From Streptomyces uncialis (GTDB lineage: Bacteria > Actinomycetota > Actinomycetes > Streptomycetales > Streptomycetaceae): 64,000 bases of DNA. Positions 17,320-25,915 of the stretch are shown here, piece by piece. The stretch spans positions 6,921,501-6,985,500 of the forward strand of contig NZ_CP109583.1 in the NCBI RefSeq assembly GCF_036250755.1. The letters are read 5' to 3'. The position numbers and the translations under genes were made by a program. The notes under the pieces are model-generated. The model worked only from the letters and a program-made list of their open reading frames with translations, was not told the origin of the DNA and did not search any database. Position 1 is the first letter of the stretch. The number at the start of each line of letters is the position of its first letter.

Positions 17320-18669
17320 ATGACGGAGAGCGGAGGCGGGGAGCCGGACGACGGCACCGCCGAGGTGCTCGACCGCCCGCTGCCCGAAGGCGTGCGCCGC
17401 CGGGTCGTCCAGATCGTGTCGGACGGCTTCGGCGGGCTCACCGTGTCGGAGCTGCCGTCCGCCCTGCGGCAGTACGCGCGCTTCACCCCCAGCCGCCGCG
17501 CCAAGTTCGCGGGCAACGCGATGGCCGCCGCGCTGGAGAGCGACCCCCTGTTCCGCCAGCGCATCGCGGAACATCTGCGTGAGAACCAGGGGGAGCTGGC
17601 CGGGGCGCTCGACTCGGGTTCCCCGCCGCCCGCCGCCGACCCCCTCGACGTGGCCGCCGCCGCGTACGTCCTGCGGCCCGCCGGCTGGGTCAAGCTCGTC
17701 GCCGCGGCCGGTGAGGAGGCCCAGCGCGCCGACGCCGAACGCGCCGACGAGGAGGCCCGCGCCGAACTCGACCGGCTGCGGGTGGAGCTCGCCGAGGCCC
17801 GCCACCACACCCGCGCCGAGACCGAGCGGCTGCGCGCCGACCTGGACGCCGCCCGCCGCGAGGCCGAGTCCCTGCACCGCAAACTGCGCGCCGCCCTCAG
17901 CGATGTGAAGCGCGGCGAGGCCGCCCTGCGCAAGGCGCACGGCGAGATCGACGCCGTCCGCACCGAGACCCATGTCCAGCGCTCCGCCGCCGACAGCGAG
18001 GCCCGCAGGCTCAAGTCCCGCCTCGGGGAGGCCGAGGCCGCGCTGGAGGCCAGCCGCCGGGCCGCCCGTGAGGGCCGCAGCGTCGAGGACATGCGGGTCC
18101 GGCTGCTGCTCGACACCCTCCTGGAGTCCGCTCAGGGGCTGCGCCGGGAACTCGCCCTGCCGCCCGTGTCGGTGCGGCCCGCCGAGACCGTCGAAGCCGT
18201 CGAACCGGGCCGGATGACCCCCAAGGACATCGCCGCGCGCGCCCTGTCCGAGCACGACCCCGCGATCCTCGACCAGCTCCTCGCGCTGCCCCAGGCCCAT
18301 CTCCTGGTCGACGGGTACAACGTCACCAAGACCGGCTATCCGCAGATGCCCCTGGAGAAACAGCGGCTGCGGCTGCTCGGCCAGCTCTCGCTGCTCGCCG
18401 CGCAGACCGGCGCCGAGATCACCTGTGTCTTCGACGGCGCCGAACTCGCCGCCCCCGTCCTGCTCGCGCCCCCGCGCGGGGTGCGGGTGCTGTTCTCCAA
18501 ACCGAAGGTCACCGCCGACGAGCTGATCCGTCAGCTCGTGCGCGCCGAACCGCCCGGCCGGCCGGTCATCGTGGCGTCCACCGACCGTGAGGTGGCCGAC
18601 GGGGTCGCCAAGGCGGGCGCGCGCCCGGTCGCCTCCGTGATGCTCCTCAAGCGGCTGTCCCGCGGCTGA
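17320..18669 (+). CDS. NYN-domain (YacP-like) putative RNase with coiled coil
   Basis: Protein of 449 aa. The N-terminal 110 residues include a conserved GGLTVSELPSALRQYARFTPSRRAKFAGNAMAAALE block. Then comes a long charged coiled coil (about 130-255, rich in Ala, Glu, Arg). The C-terminal domain (about 325-449) is NYN/YacP-like: HLLVDGYNVTKTGYP, CVFDGAE and VASTDREVADG supply the acidic residues expected of a PIN-like nuclease. It probably acts on structured RNA, perhaps as a complex through the coiled coil. Actinobacterial homologues are commonly annotated as RNA-binding proteins. Confidence 0.85.
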   Translation: MTESGGGEPDDGTAEVLDRPLPEGVRRRVVQIVSDGFGGLTVSELPSALRQYARFTPSRRAKFAGNAMAAALESDPLFRQRIAEHLRENQGELAGALDSGSPPPAADPLDVAAAAYVLRPAGWVKLVAAAGEEAQRADAERADEEARAELDRLRVELAEARHHTRAETERLRADLDAARREAESLHRKLRAALSDVKRGEAALRKAHGEIDAVRTETHVQRSAADSEARRLKSRLGEAEAALEASRRAAREGRSVEDMRVRLLLDTLLESAQGLRRELALPPVSVRPAETVEAVEPGRMTPKDIAARALSEHDPAILDQLLALPQAHLLVDGYNVTKTGYPQMPLEKQRLRLLGQLSLLAAQTGAEITCVFDGAELAAPVLLAPPRGVRVLFSKPKVTADELIRQLVRAEPPGRPVIVASTDREVADGVAKAGARPVASVMLLKRLSRG

Positions 18670-18751
18670 CCGCGAGCGGCTGTCGCGGCCGGTCCGGCGA
18701 GCGGCTGTTCCGTGGCCGAACCGCGAGCGGCTGTCCCGTGGTTGAACCGCC
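18650..18751 (+). repeat. 25-bp imperfect tandem repeat at the end of the NYN gene
   Basis: AGCGGCTGT recurs at 18650, 18675, 18700 and 18726, a period of 25-26 bp. The first copy is the last coding part of the preceding gene and the others run into the intergenic region. The rest of 18752-19073 shows no gene or recognisable RNA. Confidence 0.7.
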
Positions 18752-19073
18752 CCGGCCCGCACTCCGCCGTCACTCACCTGACCGTCGCGTACCTGTTGTC
18801 GCGAACCCGCCCGTCTCGAACCCGGGCCCACCCGTACCCGGACAACCGGCGCACACGCCGCACGATGTACCACCGGCGGCTCCGCGTAACCGAACAAAGC
18901 GCTCCGCCGAAGCGCGCACGAGGGCCACTTCGCGCCATCTGTCCTGTAACTGACCTCTGGGGCGGTTGTCCGGATTGGCCCCGGGTTCACGCAACGTAGC
19001 GTCAGTCACGCGTCACGGCAGGTGAGTTGTATGTAAAGAATGCGGGTACGACCGAGATTTTTCCGGTGAGGAT

Positions 19074-19103
19074 TTGAACTGATCACAAGAGGGTCACTAA
19101 GGT
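19074..19103 (+). promoter_or_regulatory. Sigma-HrdB-like promoter of the first NlpC/P60 gene
   Basis: TTGAAC (19074-19079) and TAAGGT (19098-19103) are 18 bp apart, leaving a 5' leader of about 100 nt. I looked in this leader for the c-di-AMP riboswitch often found before Streptomyces wall hydrolases and did not recognise one. Confidence 0.55.
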
Positions 19104-19211
19104 CAGGCGTCGAACCTCCGCTCGGGTGATCGCTCAACGGGAGCGACGGCGGAGGGGCACCGCCCGCCGGCGTACTCGGTAGGCGGCTGAGGGATGAAGG
19201 AGCTCGCCCCC

Positions 19212-20321
19212 GTGGCGTCCCACCGTCGACCGAAGCAGCCGAGCCGCGCCCGTGTGACCGTGCTCACCGTGACCGCCGCAGCGGCCGTCGCTCTCACCTC
19301 GCAGTCCGCGCAGGCCGCGCCGAGCGAGAAGCCCACCAAGGACGAGGTCAAGTCCAAGGTCGACAAGCTCTACCAGGACGCGGAGAAGGCCACCGAGAAG
19401 TACAACGGGGCCAAGGAGAAGCAGGAGAAGCTCGACAAGGAGATCGACACCCTCCAGGACAAGGTCGCCCGCGGCCAGGACGACGTCAACGAGCTCCGCT
19501 CGGGCCTCGGTTCGCTCGCCAGCGCCCAGTACCGCAGTGGTGGGATCGACCCCGCTCTCCAGCTCTTCCTCTCCTCCGACCCGGAGACCTATCTCGACAA
19601 GGCGTCCACGCTGGAGCAGCTCAGCGGCCAGCAGGTCGAGTCGCTGCGCAAGATCCAGGAGAAGCAGCGCTCCCTCGGCCAGCAGCGCCAGGAAGCCTCC
19701 GACAAGCTCAAGGACCTCGCCGAGACCCGTACCGAGCTCGGCGGCAAGAAGAAAGAGGTCCAGGGCAAGCTCGCCGAGGCGCAGCGGCTCCTCAACACCC
19801 TGACCGCCGCGGAGAAGGCGGCCCTCGCCGAGGAGGAGCAGCGCGCCACCCGCAACAGCGAGCGCGCCGCCCTGAAGGCCACCGAGAGCACCAAGACCAA
19901 GTCCGACTCCGGGAAGGCCAAGACCGGCGGGCAGAGCGCGGGCGGCCAGGGCGGTTCCGAGGCGCCCGTGTCGGGCCGTGCCTCCTCCGCCTACGCCGCG
20001 GCCCAGAGCAAGGTCGGCGTCCCGTACGTGTACGGGGCCAGCGGGCCCAGCTCCTTCGACTGCTCGGGCCTCACCTCCTGGTCCTTCGCGCAGGTCAACC
20101 AGTCCATCCCGCGCACCTCGCAGGCCCAGGCGAACATCGGCACCCGGATCAACTCCCAGAGTGCCCTCCAGGTCGGCGACCTGGTGTTCTTCTACTCCGA
20201 CCTGCACCACGTCGGCTTCTACGCGGGCAACGGCCAGGTGCTGCACGCCCCGCGCACCGGCGCCAATGTGCGCTACGAGTCGATCAACAACATGCCGTAC
20301 ATGTTCGGCGTCCGGGTCTGA
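19212..20321 (+). CDS. NlpC/P60 peptidoglycan hydrolase (RipA-like)
   Basis: Secreted wall endopeptidase of 369 aa that cuts stem peptides of peptidoglycan. It has a signal peptide ending near AQAAP, a long coiled coil (about 40-225), a low-complexity linker and an NlpC/P60 domain (about 255-369) with Cys284 in FDCSGLT, His333 in LHHVGFYAG and a third polar residue near LHAPRTG. GTG at 19212 is chosen because AAGGAG lies 9 nt upstream. The ATG at 19194 has none. It is a tandem paralogue of the next gene. Confidence 0.93.
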   Translation: MASHRRPKQPSRARVTVLTVTAAAAVALTSQSAQAAPSEKPTKDEVKSKVDKLYQDAEKATEKYNGAKEKQEKLDKEIDTLQDKVARGQDDVNELRSGLGSLASAQYRSGGIDPALQLFLSSDPETYLDKASTLEQLSGQQVESLRKIQEKQRSLGQQRQEASDKLKDLAETRTELGGKKKEVQGKLAEAQRLLNTLTAAEKAALAEEEQRATRNSERAALKATESTKTKSDSGKAKTGGQSAGGQGGSEAPVSGRASSAYAAAQSKVGVPYVYGASGPSSFDCSGLTSWSFAQVNQSIPRTSQAQANIGTRINSQSALQVGDLVFFYSDLHHVGFYAGNGQVLHAPRTGANVRYESINNMPYMFGVRV

Positions 20322-20346
20322 TCCGTCCCGCCCGCACTCCGTTCCC

Positions 20347-20377
20347 CCGCCCGCGTATCCCACCGGTACGCGGGCGG
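20347..20377 (+). terminator. Hairpin terminator between the two NlpC/P60 genes
   Basis: CCGCCCGCGTA pairs perfectly with TACGCGGGCGG (11 bp) across a 9-nt loop, 26 nt after the stop at 20321. The two paralogues are therefore probably separate transcription units. Confidence 0.65.
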
Positions 20378-20511
20378 CGGCGTTCCCCGCCCCGGGAAAG
20401 TGCCCGCGACACCCCCCGAACGGGCGAAATCCGTGTTCCGCCGCTGACCCCGCGCCCCGCCGGTGACCTGCGTACCAGGCGAGGTGTCACCGTCCGTGTG
20501 CGAGGCGGTCT

Positions 20512-20541
20512 TTGGCCGGAGCGTGGTCGCCCGGCTACTGT
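20512..20541 (+). promoter_or_regulatory. Promoter of the second NlpC/P60 gene
   Basis: TTGGCC (20512-20517) and TACTGT (20536-20541) are separated by 18 bp, about 60 bp upstream of the GTG start. Confidence 0.5.
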
Positions 20542-20599
20542 CTGGCGCGCATTCCCCCGCCGAAGCAAGGGGGTCCGTCAGCGGAAGGAGCGGCTGCCC

Positions 20600-21637
20600 G
20601 TGGGGTCCCATCGCCGCCCAGTACCCGGCCTCGACCGCAGTGCCCGAGTCACCGCCCTGACCGCCGTCGCGGCCACCGCGGCGGCGGCCCTCGTCGCGGG
20701 TCCCGCCGCCGCCGCGCCCGGCGACACCCCCGCCGCCACCCGGGCCGAGGTCGACCGGCTCCACACCCAGGCGGAGAAGGCCACCGAGGCGTTCAACAAG
20801 GCCGACGAACGCGCCGACCGGCTCCGCGCGCGGGTCGCGGACATCCAGGACCGGGTGGCCCAGGGCCAGGAGCGCATCAACACCATGCGGGGCGCGCTCG
20901 GCGCGCTCGCCGGGGCGCAGTACCGCTCCGGCGGCGTCGACCCCGCGCTGGAACTGATCCTGTCCTCCGACCCCGACGCCTATCTGGACCGGGCCGCGAC
21001 ACTCGCCCGGATCGGCTCCCGGCAGACCGGGGACCTGCGGCGGCTGAACGGCGCCCAGCGCGCCCTCGACCAGGAGCGCGCCGAGGCCGGCCGCACCCTC
21101 GGCGAACTGGAGCGCAGCCGCGCGGACGTGGCCCGCCACAAACGCGCCGTCGAGGGCAGGCTCGGTGAGGCGCGGCGGCTGCTCAACTCCCTGACCCGGG
21201 CGCAGCGCGACGCCTACGAGCGGGCGTCCCGTTCCCGCCATCAGCGCACCACGCTCGACGCGGGGTCCGCCGGGAGCACCGGCGCCCCCTCGGGCCGGGC
21301 CGCCACCGCGCTGGCCGCCGCCCGCTCGGCCGTCGGCCGCCCCTATGTGTGGGGCGCCAACGGCCCCACCGGCTTCGACTGCTCGGGGCTGATGCAGTGG
21401 TCGTACGCGCAGGCCGGGGTCGGGCTGCCGCGCACCTCGCAGGCCCAGCGGTTCGCCGGCCGCAGGGTGCCGCTGTCCCAGGCGCGCCCCGGTGACCTGG
21501 TGGCCTACCGGGGGGACGCCAGCCATATCGGGATGTACGTCGGGGGCGGCCAGGTCGTGCACGCCCCCTACCCGGGCGCCCCGGTGCGCTACGACCCGGT
21601 CGGGATGATGCCCGTGTCGTCGGTGACCCGCGTCTGA
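20600..21637 (+). CDS. NlpC/P60 peptidoglycan hydrolase, paralogue
   Basis: Secreted endopeptidase of 345 aa with the same plan as its neighbour: signal peptide, coiled coil (about 35-210), short linker and NlpC/P60 domain (about 225-345) with Cys261 in FDCSGLM and His309 in SHIGMYVG. The coiled-coil blocks GALGALAGAQYRSGGVDPALELILSS correspond to GLGSLASAQYRSGGIDPALQLFLSS of the neighbour, showing a tandem duplication. The linker is much shorter here. GTG at 20600 has GGAAGGAG 9 nt upstream and gives a full signal peptide. Confidence 0.93.
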   Translation: MGSHRRPVPGLDRSARVTALTAVAATAAAALVAGPAAAAPGDTPAATRAEVDRLHTQAEKATEAFNKADERADRLRARVADIQDRVAQGQERINTMRGALGALAGAQYRSGGVDPALELILSSDPDAYLDRAATLARIGSRQTGDLRRLNGAQRALDQERAEAGRTLGELERSRADVARHKRAVEGRLGEARRLLNSLTRAQRDAYERASRSRHQRTTLDAGSAGSTGAPSGRAATALAAARSAVGRPYVWGANGPTGFDCSGLMQWSYAQAGVGLPRTSQAQRFAGRRVPLSQARPGDLVAYRGDASHIGMYVGGGQVVHAPYPGAPVRYDPVGMMPVSSVTRV

Positions 21638-21691
21638 GCCTCCCCCGGCCATCGGGCCGTCCGGCGGTGCGGTGACCGGCCCGGCGCCCCG

Positions 21692-21697
21692 TACGCT
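21692..21697 (+). promoter_or_regulatory. -10 element of a predicted leaderless promoter
   Basis: TACGCT lies 6 nt before the GTG at 21704 and no ribosome site is present. Confidence 0.45.
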
Positions 21698-21703
21698 CTG
21701 AGC

Positions 21704-22957
21704 GTGGCGGAGCGCGGGCGGGGCGGGCGGGTCGGACGGACGGCGGCGGGGTACCGGTCCCCGGCCGCCGCGCTGCTGGTCGTGGTGGCCGTACTGGCGG
21801 GACTCGCGGGCTGCGGCGCCCCGGTCCGCGCGGATCCCGTGCTCGCCGACGCGCAACGTGTCCTGGACCGGCGGGCGGCGGCCGTGCTCGCCCGGGACAC
21901 CACCGGGTACCGGGCCACCCTCGACCCCGGCCCGCGCGGCGGTACACCGCCCGCCGACCCGCTCTACGACCGGCTCGCCCGGGTACCGCTGCACTCGTGG
22001 TCGTACACGGTCAAGGACGCGGACCGCTCGGGCGACCGGGCCACCGTCCGCGCGGAACTCGGCTACCGGATCGCCGGGTACGACCGCGCTCCCGTCGTCG
22101 CGGACCGCGCCGTGGAACTGCGCGAGCGCGACGGCCGCTGGTACGTGGCCGGGGACCGGCCCGCCCGGGACGCGCCCCGCCAGCTGTGGGAACAGGGCCC
22201 GGTCGACACGGTCCGCGGTACGCACAGCCTGATCCTCGGCGTCGGTCACGACCGGGCCCGGCTCAAGGAGTTCGCCGGGCTGGCCGACCGCGCGGTGCCG
22301 CAGGTGAGCGGGGTCTGGGGGAACGGCTGGGCCCGCCGGGTGGTGGTCCTGGTGCCCCGGTCGCTGGAGGCCATGGCCGAGCTGCTGGGGGCGCCCGCCT
22401 CCGGCTACCGGGGCATCGCCGCCGTCACCACCGGCGAGACCGGCGGCTCGGGACCGACGCCCGCCGACCGGATCATCGTCAACCCGGACGCGTACGACGT
22501 CCTCGGCGACTTCGGCGCACAGGTCGTGCTCACCCATGAGGCCACCCATGTGGCGACCCGCCGCCAGACCTCGGAGGCGACCCCGCTGTGGCTCTCCGAG
22601 GGGTACGCGGACTGGGTGGGCTACCACGGCACGGGCCGTGCCGCGCGGCAGGCGGCGCCCGAGCTGGAGCGGGCCGTCCGCGACGGCCGGGTCCCCGGAC
22701 GGCTGCCCGAGGACGCCGACTTCGGGTTCAGCGGGGACGCCGACCGGCTGGCGCGCGCGTACGAGAGCGGCTGGCTGGCCTGCCGGATGATCGAGGAACG
22801 CTGGGGCGGCGCGGAGCTGACCGCGTTCTACCGGGCCGTCGGCGCCCACGGGCAGCGGTCGGGCGCGGTCGACACGGCGCTGCGGGACGTCCTCGGGCTG
22901 TCGGAGGACGACTTCACGGCGCGCTGGCGGACGTATCTGAGGCGCGAGCTGGGCTGA
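21704..22957 (+). CDS. Lipoprotein with gluzincin (HEATH) metalloprotease-like domain
   Basis: Protein of 417 aa with a clear lipobox (LAGC, Cys37), so anchored on the outer face of the membrane. Residues about 45-165 form a non-enzymatic domain. The C-terminal part carries HEATH (His278-Glu279-His282) and, about 20 residues later, LWLSEGYADWVGY, which supplies the third zinc ligand Glu in the manner of peptidase MA-like gluzincins. A zinc protease acting on envelope proteins is the likely role, but no substrate is known. It lies next to two wall hydrolases. The 3' end overlaps the convergent gene by 44 bp. Confidence 0.85.
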   Translation: MAERGRGGRVGRTAAGYRSPAAALLVVVAVLAGLAGCGAPVRADPVLADAQRVLDRRAAAVLARDTTGYRATLDPGPRGGTPPADPLYDRLARVPLHSWSYTVKDADRSGDRATVRAELGYRIAGYDRAPVVADRAVELRERDGRWYVAGDRPARDAPRQLWEQGPVDTVRGTHSLILGVGHDRARLKEFAGLADRAVPQVSGVWGNGWARRVVVLVPRSLEAMAELLGAPASGYRGIAAVTTGETGGSGPTPADRIIVNPDAYDVLGDFGAQVVLTHEATHVATRRQTSEATPLWLSEGYADWVGYHGTGRAARQAAPELERAVRDGRVPGRLPEDADFGFSGDADRLARAYESGWLACRMIEERWGGAELTAFYRAVGAHGQRSGAVDTALRDVLGLSEDDFTARWRTYLRRELG

Positions 22958-24302
22958 CCGCGGCGGGCCGCCCGCCGTACGCCTTCCGCGACCGCCGTAC
23001 GCCCGGTGTCCCGGCGCCGGGCACCGTCGCCCGCCACAGCCGCCCGGCGGCCAGCAGGGCCGCCGCGACGAGCAGTCCGTTGCGTACGAACAGCAGCCCC
23101 ACACCCAGCGGTTCGCCGGCCACGACCTCCGCGAAGTACACCGGGAACTCCAGCACCGTCACGAACGCCGCCGTGGCCACCAGCCACCCGGGGACGGCCA
23201 TCCGGCTGTCCCGGAACGTCAGACACACCGCCGCGAGCCCGATCAGCCACACCACGTACTGCGGGCTGATGACCCGGCTGGTGACCGTGAACAGCAGGAC
23301 CGCCACGAAGGCGGCGTCCGCCGGGGTCCCCGGTGACCAGGTCCGGGCCCGCACCCGCCACACCATCAGCCAGCCCAGCGCCAGCACCGACAGCGCCTGG
23401 GCGGCCGTGCTCACCACCGGCACGTACGGGCCGAGGAACTCCAGCGACCCGTAGTGCAGCCGCACCTCGCCCGGCCAGCCGAACCAGCGCGCCAGATGCA
23501 GTACCAGCGCGCCCACAGACTCGACCTCGGTGCCCCGGTCCCGCTGGGCGGTGAGGAAGCCGAACGCGCCGGGCATCGTCACGGCGAACACCAGCAGGAC
23601 CAGCGACCCGGCCACCGCCGCCGCCGTCCACGCGCGACGGGTCGCCCGGCCCGGGGCGGTACCGGCGAGGACCAGCGCGGGCCACACCTTCAGCAGCGCC
23701 CCGAACGCCGCGAGGACCCCCGCCGCGCGCGGATGACGGACCCCGGCGACCAGCGCGGCCACCGCGACCGCCGTCACCATCAGGTCGTAGCGGGCGTACA
23801 CGGTGGGCCCCAGCAGCGGCACCCCGCACACCCACAGCCACACACCCCGCTCACTGCCGCCGGGCCGGGTGCCCGCGTACTGGAGCAGCAGCAGGACCAC
23901 CGCGTCGGCCGCCAGCACGAGCACCGTGAACGCGGCCGGGTAGTCCAGGAACGGCAGCAGCCCCGGCGACAGGACCGGCAGCGCGGCGGCGGGCGGGTAC
24001 TGCCAGGTGACGTCGTCCAGCGGGAACGTGCCGGTGCGCAGCACGTCGTACCAGCCCTGGTAGATCACCGAGACGTCCACGGTCACATCGGGGCCCGGCA
24101 GGACGAACACCTTCAGGACGAACAGCAGGAGCAGCGCCCGGGTCAGCATCCACACCGTCGGCATGAGGGCCGCGCGGTACCAGGGGAGCGGGGCGGCGCG
24201 CGGGGGAGTGCCCGGTCCGGCCCCGGTGCGCGGGCGCGGGGCCGGTGCGGTCGCCGGTGTCCCCGGAGCCGACCCGGGAGCCACGTCCGGAGTGTCCGTC
24301 AT
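22914..24302 (-). CDS. Membrane glycosyltransferase, GT87/mannosyltransferase-like
   Basis: Integral membrane protein of about 462 aa with ten or more hydrophobic helices and a Pro/Ala-rich N-terminus. The segment VSVIYQGWYDVLRTGTFPLDDVTWQYPPAAALPVLSPGL, with an acidic residue in the first loop, resembles polyprenol-phosphomannose-dependent mannosyltransferases of the GT87 group. Its place beside pimB' supports a role in phosphatidylinositol mannosides or other mannolipids. The start at 24302 has GGGAAGGG close upstream. An ATG at 24332 would add ten residues. The end overlaps the lipoprotein gene by 44 bp. Confidence 0.82.
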   Translation of the reverse strand: MTDTPDVAPGSAPGTPATAPAPRPRTGAGPGTPPRAAPLPWYRAALMPTVWMLTRALLLLFVLKVFVLPGPDVTVDVSVIYQGWYDVLRTGTFPLDDVTWQYPPAAALPVLSPGLLPFLDYPAAFTVLVLAADAVVLLLLQYAGTRPGGSERGVWLWVCGVPLLGPTVYARYDLMVTAVAVAALVAGVRHPRAAGVLAAFGALLKVWPALVLAGTAPGRATRRAWTAAAVAGSLVLLVFAVTMPGAFGFLTAQRDRGTEVESVGALVLHLARWFGWPGEVRLHYGSLEFLGPYVPVVSTAAQALSVLALGWLMVWRVRARTWSPGTPADAAFVAVLLFTVTSRVISPQYVVWLIGLAAVCLTFRDSRMAVPGWLVATAAFVTVLEFPVYFAEVVAGEPLGVGLLFVRNGLLVAAALLAAGRLWRATVPGAGTPGVRRSRKAYGGRPAAVSPARASDTSASAP

Positions 24303-24522
24303 ACCCTTCCCACCCTGTTCGCCGATGGCCAAGGGGAGTCATCATGCCTGGCCGGACGGGGGCCGGGCCATCAGGCGGGGCCGGGCCGGACCGACCGCGG
24401 CACGGGGTTCGCCACCGGGCGGGCCGATCGGACCGGGGCCCGGGGGCGTGCGCGCCGGGCGTGTGGGCGGCGGCTCGGGCCGGGGGGCCGGTGGCGGTGA
24501 CGGTTCGGTACTGTCGACGCCG

Positions 24523-25665
24523 ATGCACAAGACCCTGATCGTCACGAACGACTTCCCGCCCCGGCCCGGTGGAATCCAGGCGTTCCTGCACAACATGGCG
24601 CTCCGCCTCGACCCGGACCGGATCGTCGTCTACGCCTCCACCTGGAACCGCAGCCGCGAAGGCGTCGAGGCCACCGCCGCGTTCGACGCCGAGCAGCCCT
24701 TCACCGTCGTCCGCGACCGGACGACCATGCTGCTGCCGACCCCCCGGGTCACCCGGCGGGCCACCGCGCTGCTGCGCGAGCACGGCTGCGCCTCGGTGTG
24801 GTTCGGCGCCGCCGCCCCGCTCGGGCTGATGGCGCCCGCGCTGCGCTCGGCGGGCGCCACCCGGCTGGTGGCGACCACCCACGGCCATGAGGCGGGCTGG
24901 GCGCAGCTCCCGGCCGCCCGGGGGCTGCTGCGCCGGATCGGCGGGTCCACCGACACCCTCACCTATCTCGGTGAGTACACCCGGTCCCGGATCGCCGGAG
25001 CCCTCGCCCCGGCCGACGCCGCCCGGATGGTCCAGCTCCCGCCCGGGGTCGACGAGAAGACCTTCCACCCCGGCTCGGGCGGCGACCTGGTGCGCGCCCG
25101 CCTCGGGCTCGCCGACCGGCCCGTCGTGGTGTGCGTCTCACGGCTGGTGCCGCGCAAGGGCCAGGACACCCTGATCGGGTCGATGCCCCGGATCCTCGCC
25201 GCCGTCCCGGACGCGGTGCTGCTGATCGTGGGCGGCGGCCCGTACGAGAACGATCTGCGACGGCTCGCGGAGACGACGGGCGTCGCGGACTCGGTGCGGT
25301 TCACCGGCGCCGTGCCCTGGTCGGAGCTGCCCGCGCACTACGGCGCGGGGGACGTGTTCGCGATGCCGTGCCGCACCCGCCGGGGCGGACTCGACGTCGA
25401 GGGGCTCGGCATCGTGTACCTGGAGGCGTCGGCGACGGGACTGCCTGTGGTGGCCGGGGACTCCGGGGGCGCCCCCGACGCCGTCCTGGACGGGGAGACC
25501 GGCTGGGTGGTGCGCGGCGGCCGGCCCGACGAGGCGGCCGACCGGATCGTGACGCTGCTCGGTGACCCGGAACTGCGGCAGCGGATGGGGGAGCGGGGCC
25601 GGGCCTGGGTCGAGGAGAGATGGCGCTGGGACCTGCTGGCGGAACGGCTCAAGGAACTGCTGTGA
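24523..25665 (+). CDS. pimB: GDP-mannose-dependent mannosyltransferase PimB'
   Basis: GT4-family enzyme of 380 aa that adds the second mannose to phosphatidylinositol mannoside at the inner membrane face. It is very similar to M. tuberculosis Rv2188c in order and motifs: TNDFPPRPGGIQAFL at the N-terminus, VWFGAAAPLGLMAPALR, ATTHGHE, SRLVPRKGQDTLI, GGGPYENDLRRLA and the donor site VEGLGIVYLEASATGLPVVAGDSGGAPDAV. ATG at 24523 aligns with the family start. TACTGT lies 8 nt upstream (24509-24514), so the message may be leaderless. Confidence 0.94.
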   Translation: MHKTLIVTNDFPPRPGGIQAFLHNMALRLDPDRIVVYASTWNRSREGVEATAAFDAEQPFTVVRDRTTMLLPTPRVTRRATALLREHGCASVWFGAAAPLGLMAPALRSAGATRLVATTHGHEAGWAQLPAARGLLRRIGGSTDTLTYLGEYTRSRIAGALAPADAARMVQLPPGVDEKTFHPGSGGDLVRARLGLADRPVVVCVSRLVPRKGQDTLIGSMPRILAAVPDAVLLIVGGGPYENDLRRLAETTGVADSVRFTGAVPWSELPAHYGAGDVFAMPCRTRRGGLDVEGLGIVYLEASATGLPVVAGDSGGAPDAVLDGETGWVVRGGRPDEAADRIVTLLGDPELRQRMGERGRAWVEERWRWDLLAERLKELL

Positions 25666-25915
25666 CCCGGTGTGCCGCGGTGCGACGTGCGGTGCGGCGC
25701 GCGATCCGGCGCGGCGGCGTACGGACGCTGTCCGGGGCCCGCCCCACCTGAGCGCGCGCCCTGCCCCGGACGGCCCCCGCCCGGCTCGGCCCGTGTTCCA
25801 GGACGGCCCCTGCCCGACTCGGCCCGTGCCCCGGTCGCCCCGTGCCCCGGTCGGCCCGTGGCGCGGGCCGTCCGGAACGCGGGCCGGGAACGGGACACCG
25901 CGGTACGGCGGACCG

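Noticed and set aside
19104..19211. c-di-AMP (ydaO-type) riboswitch before the first NlpC/P60 gene
   Set aside because: Expected from other Streptomyces wall hydrolases, but I could not find the conserved GGGTGAAT-type core or the pseudosymmetric arms.
20273..23104. Open minus-strand frame of 943 codons
   Set aside because: It is antisense to the second NlpC/P60 gene and the HEATH lipoprotein, both of which have clear catalytic motifs.
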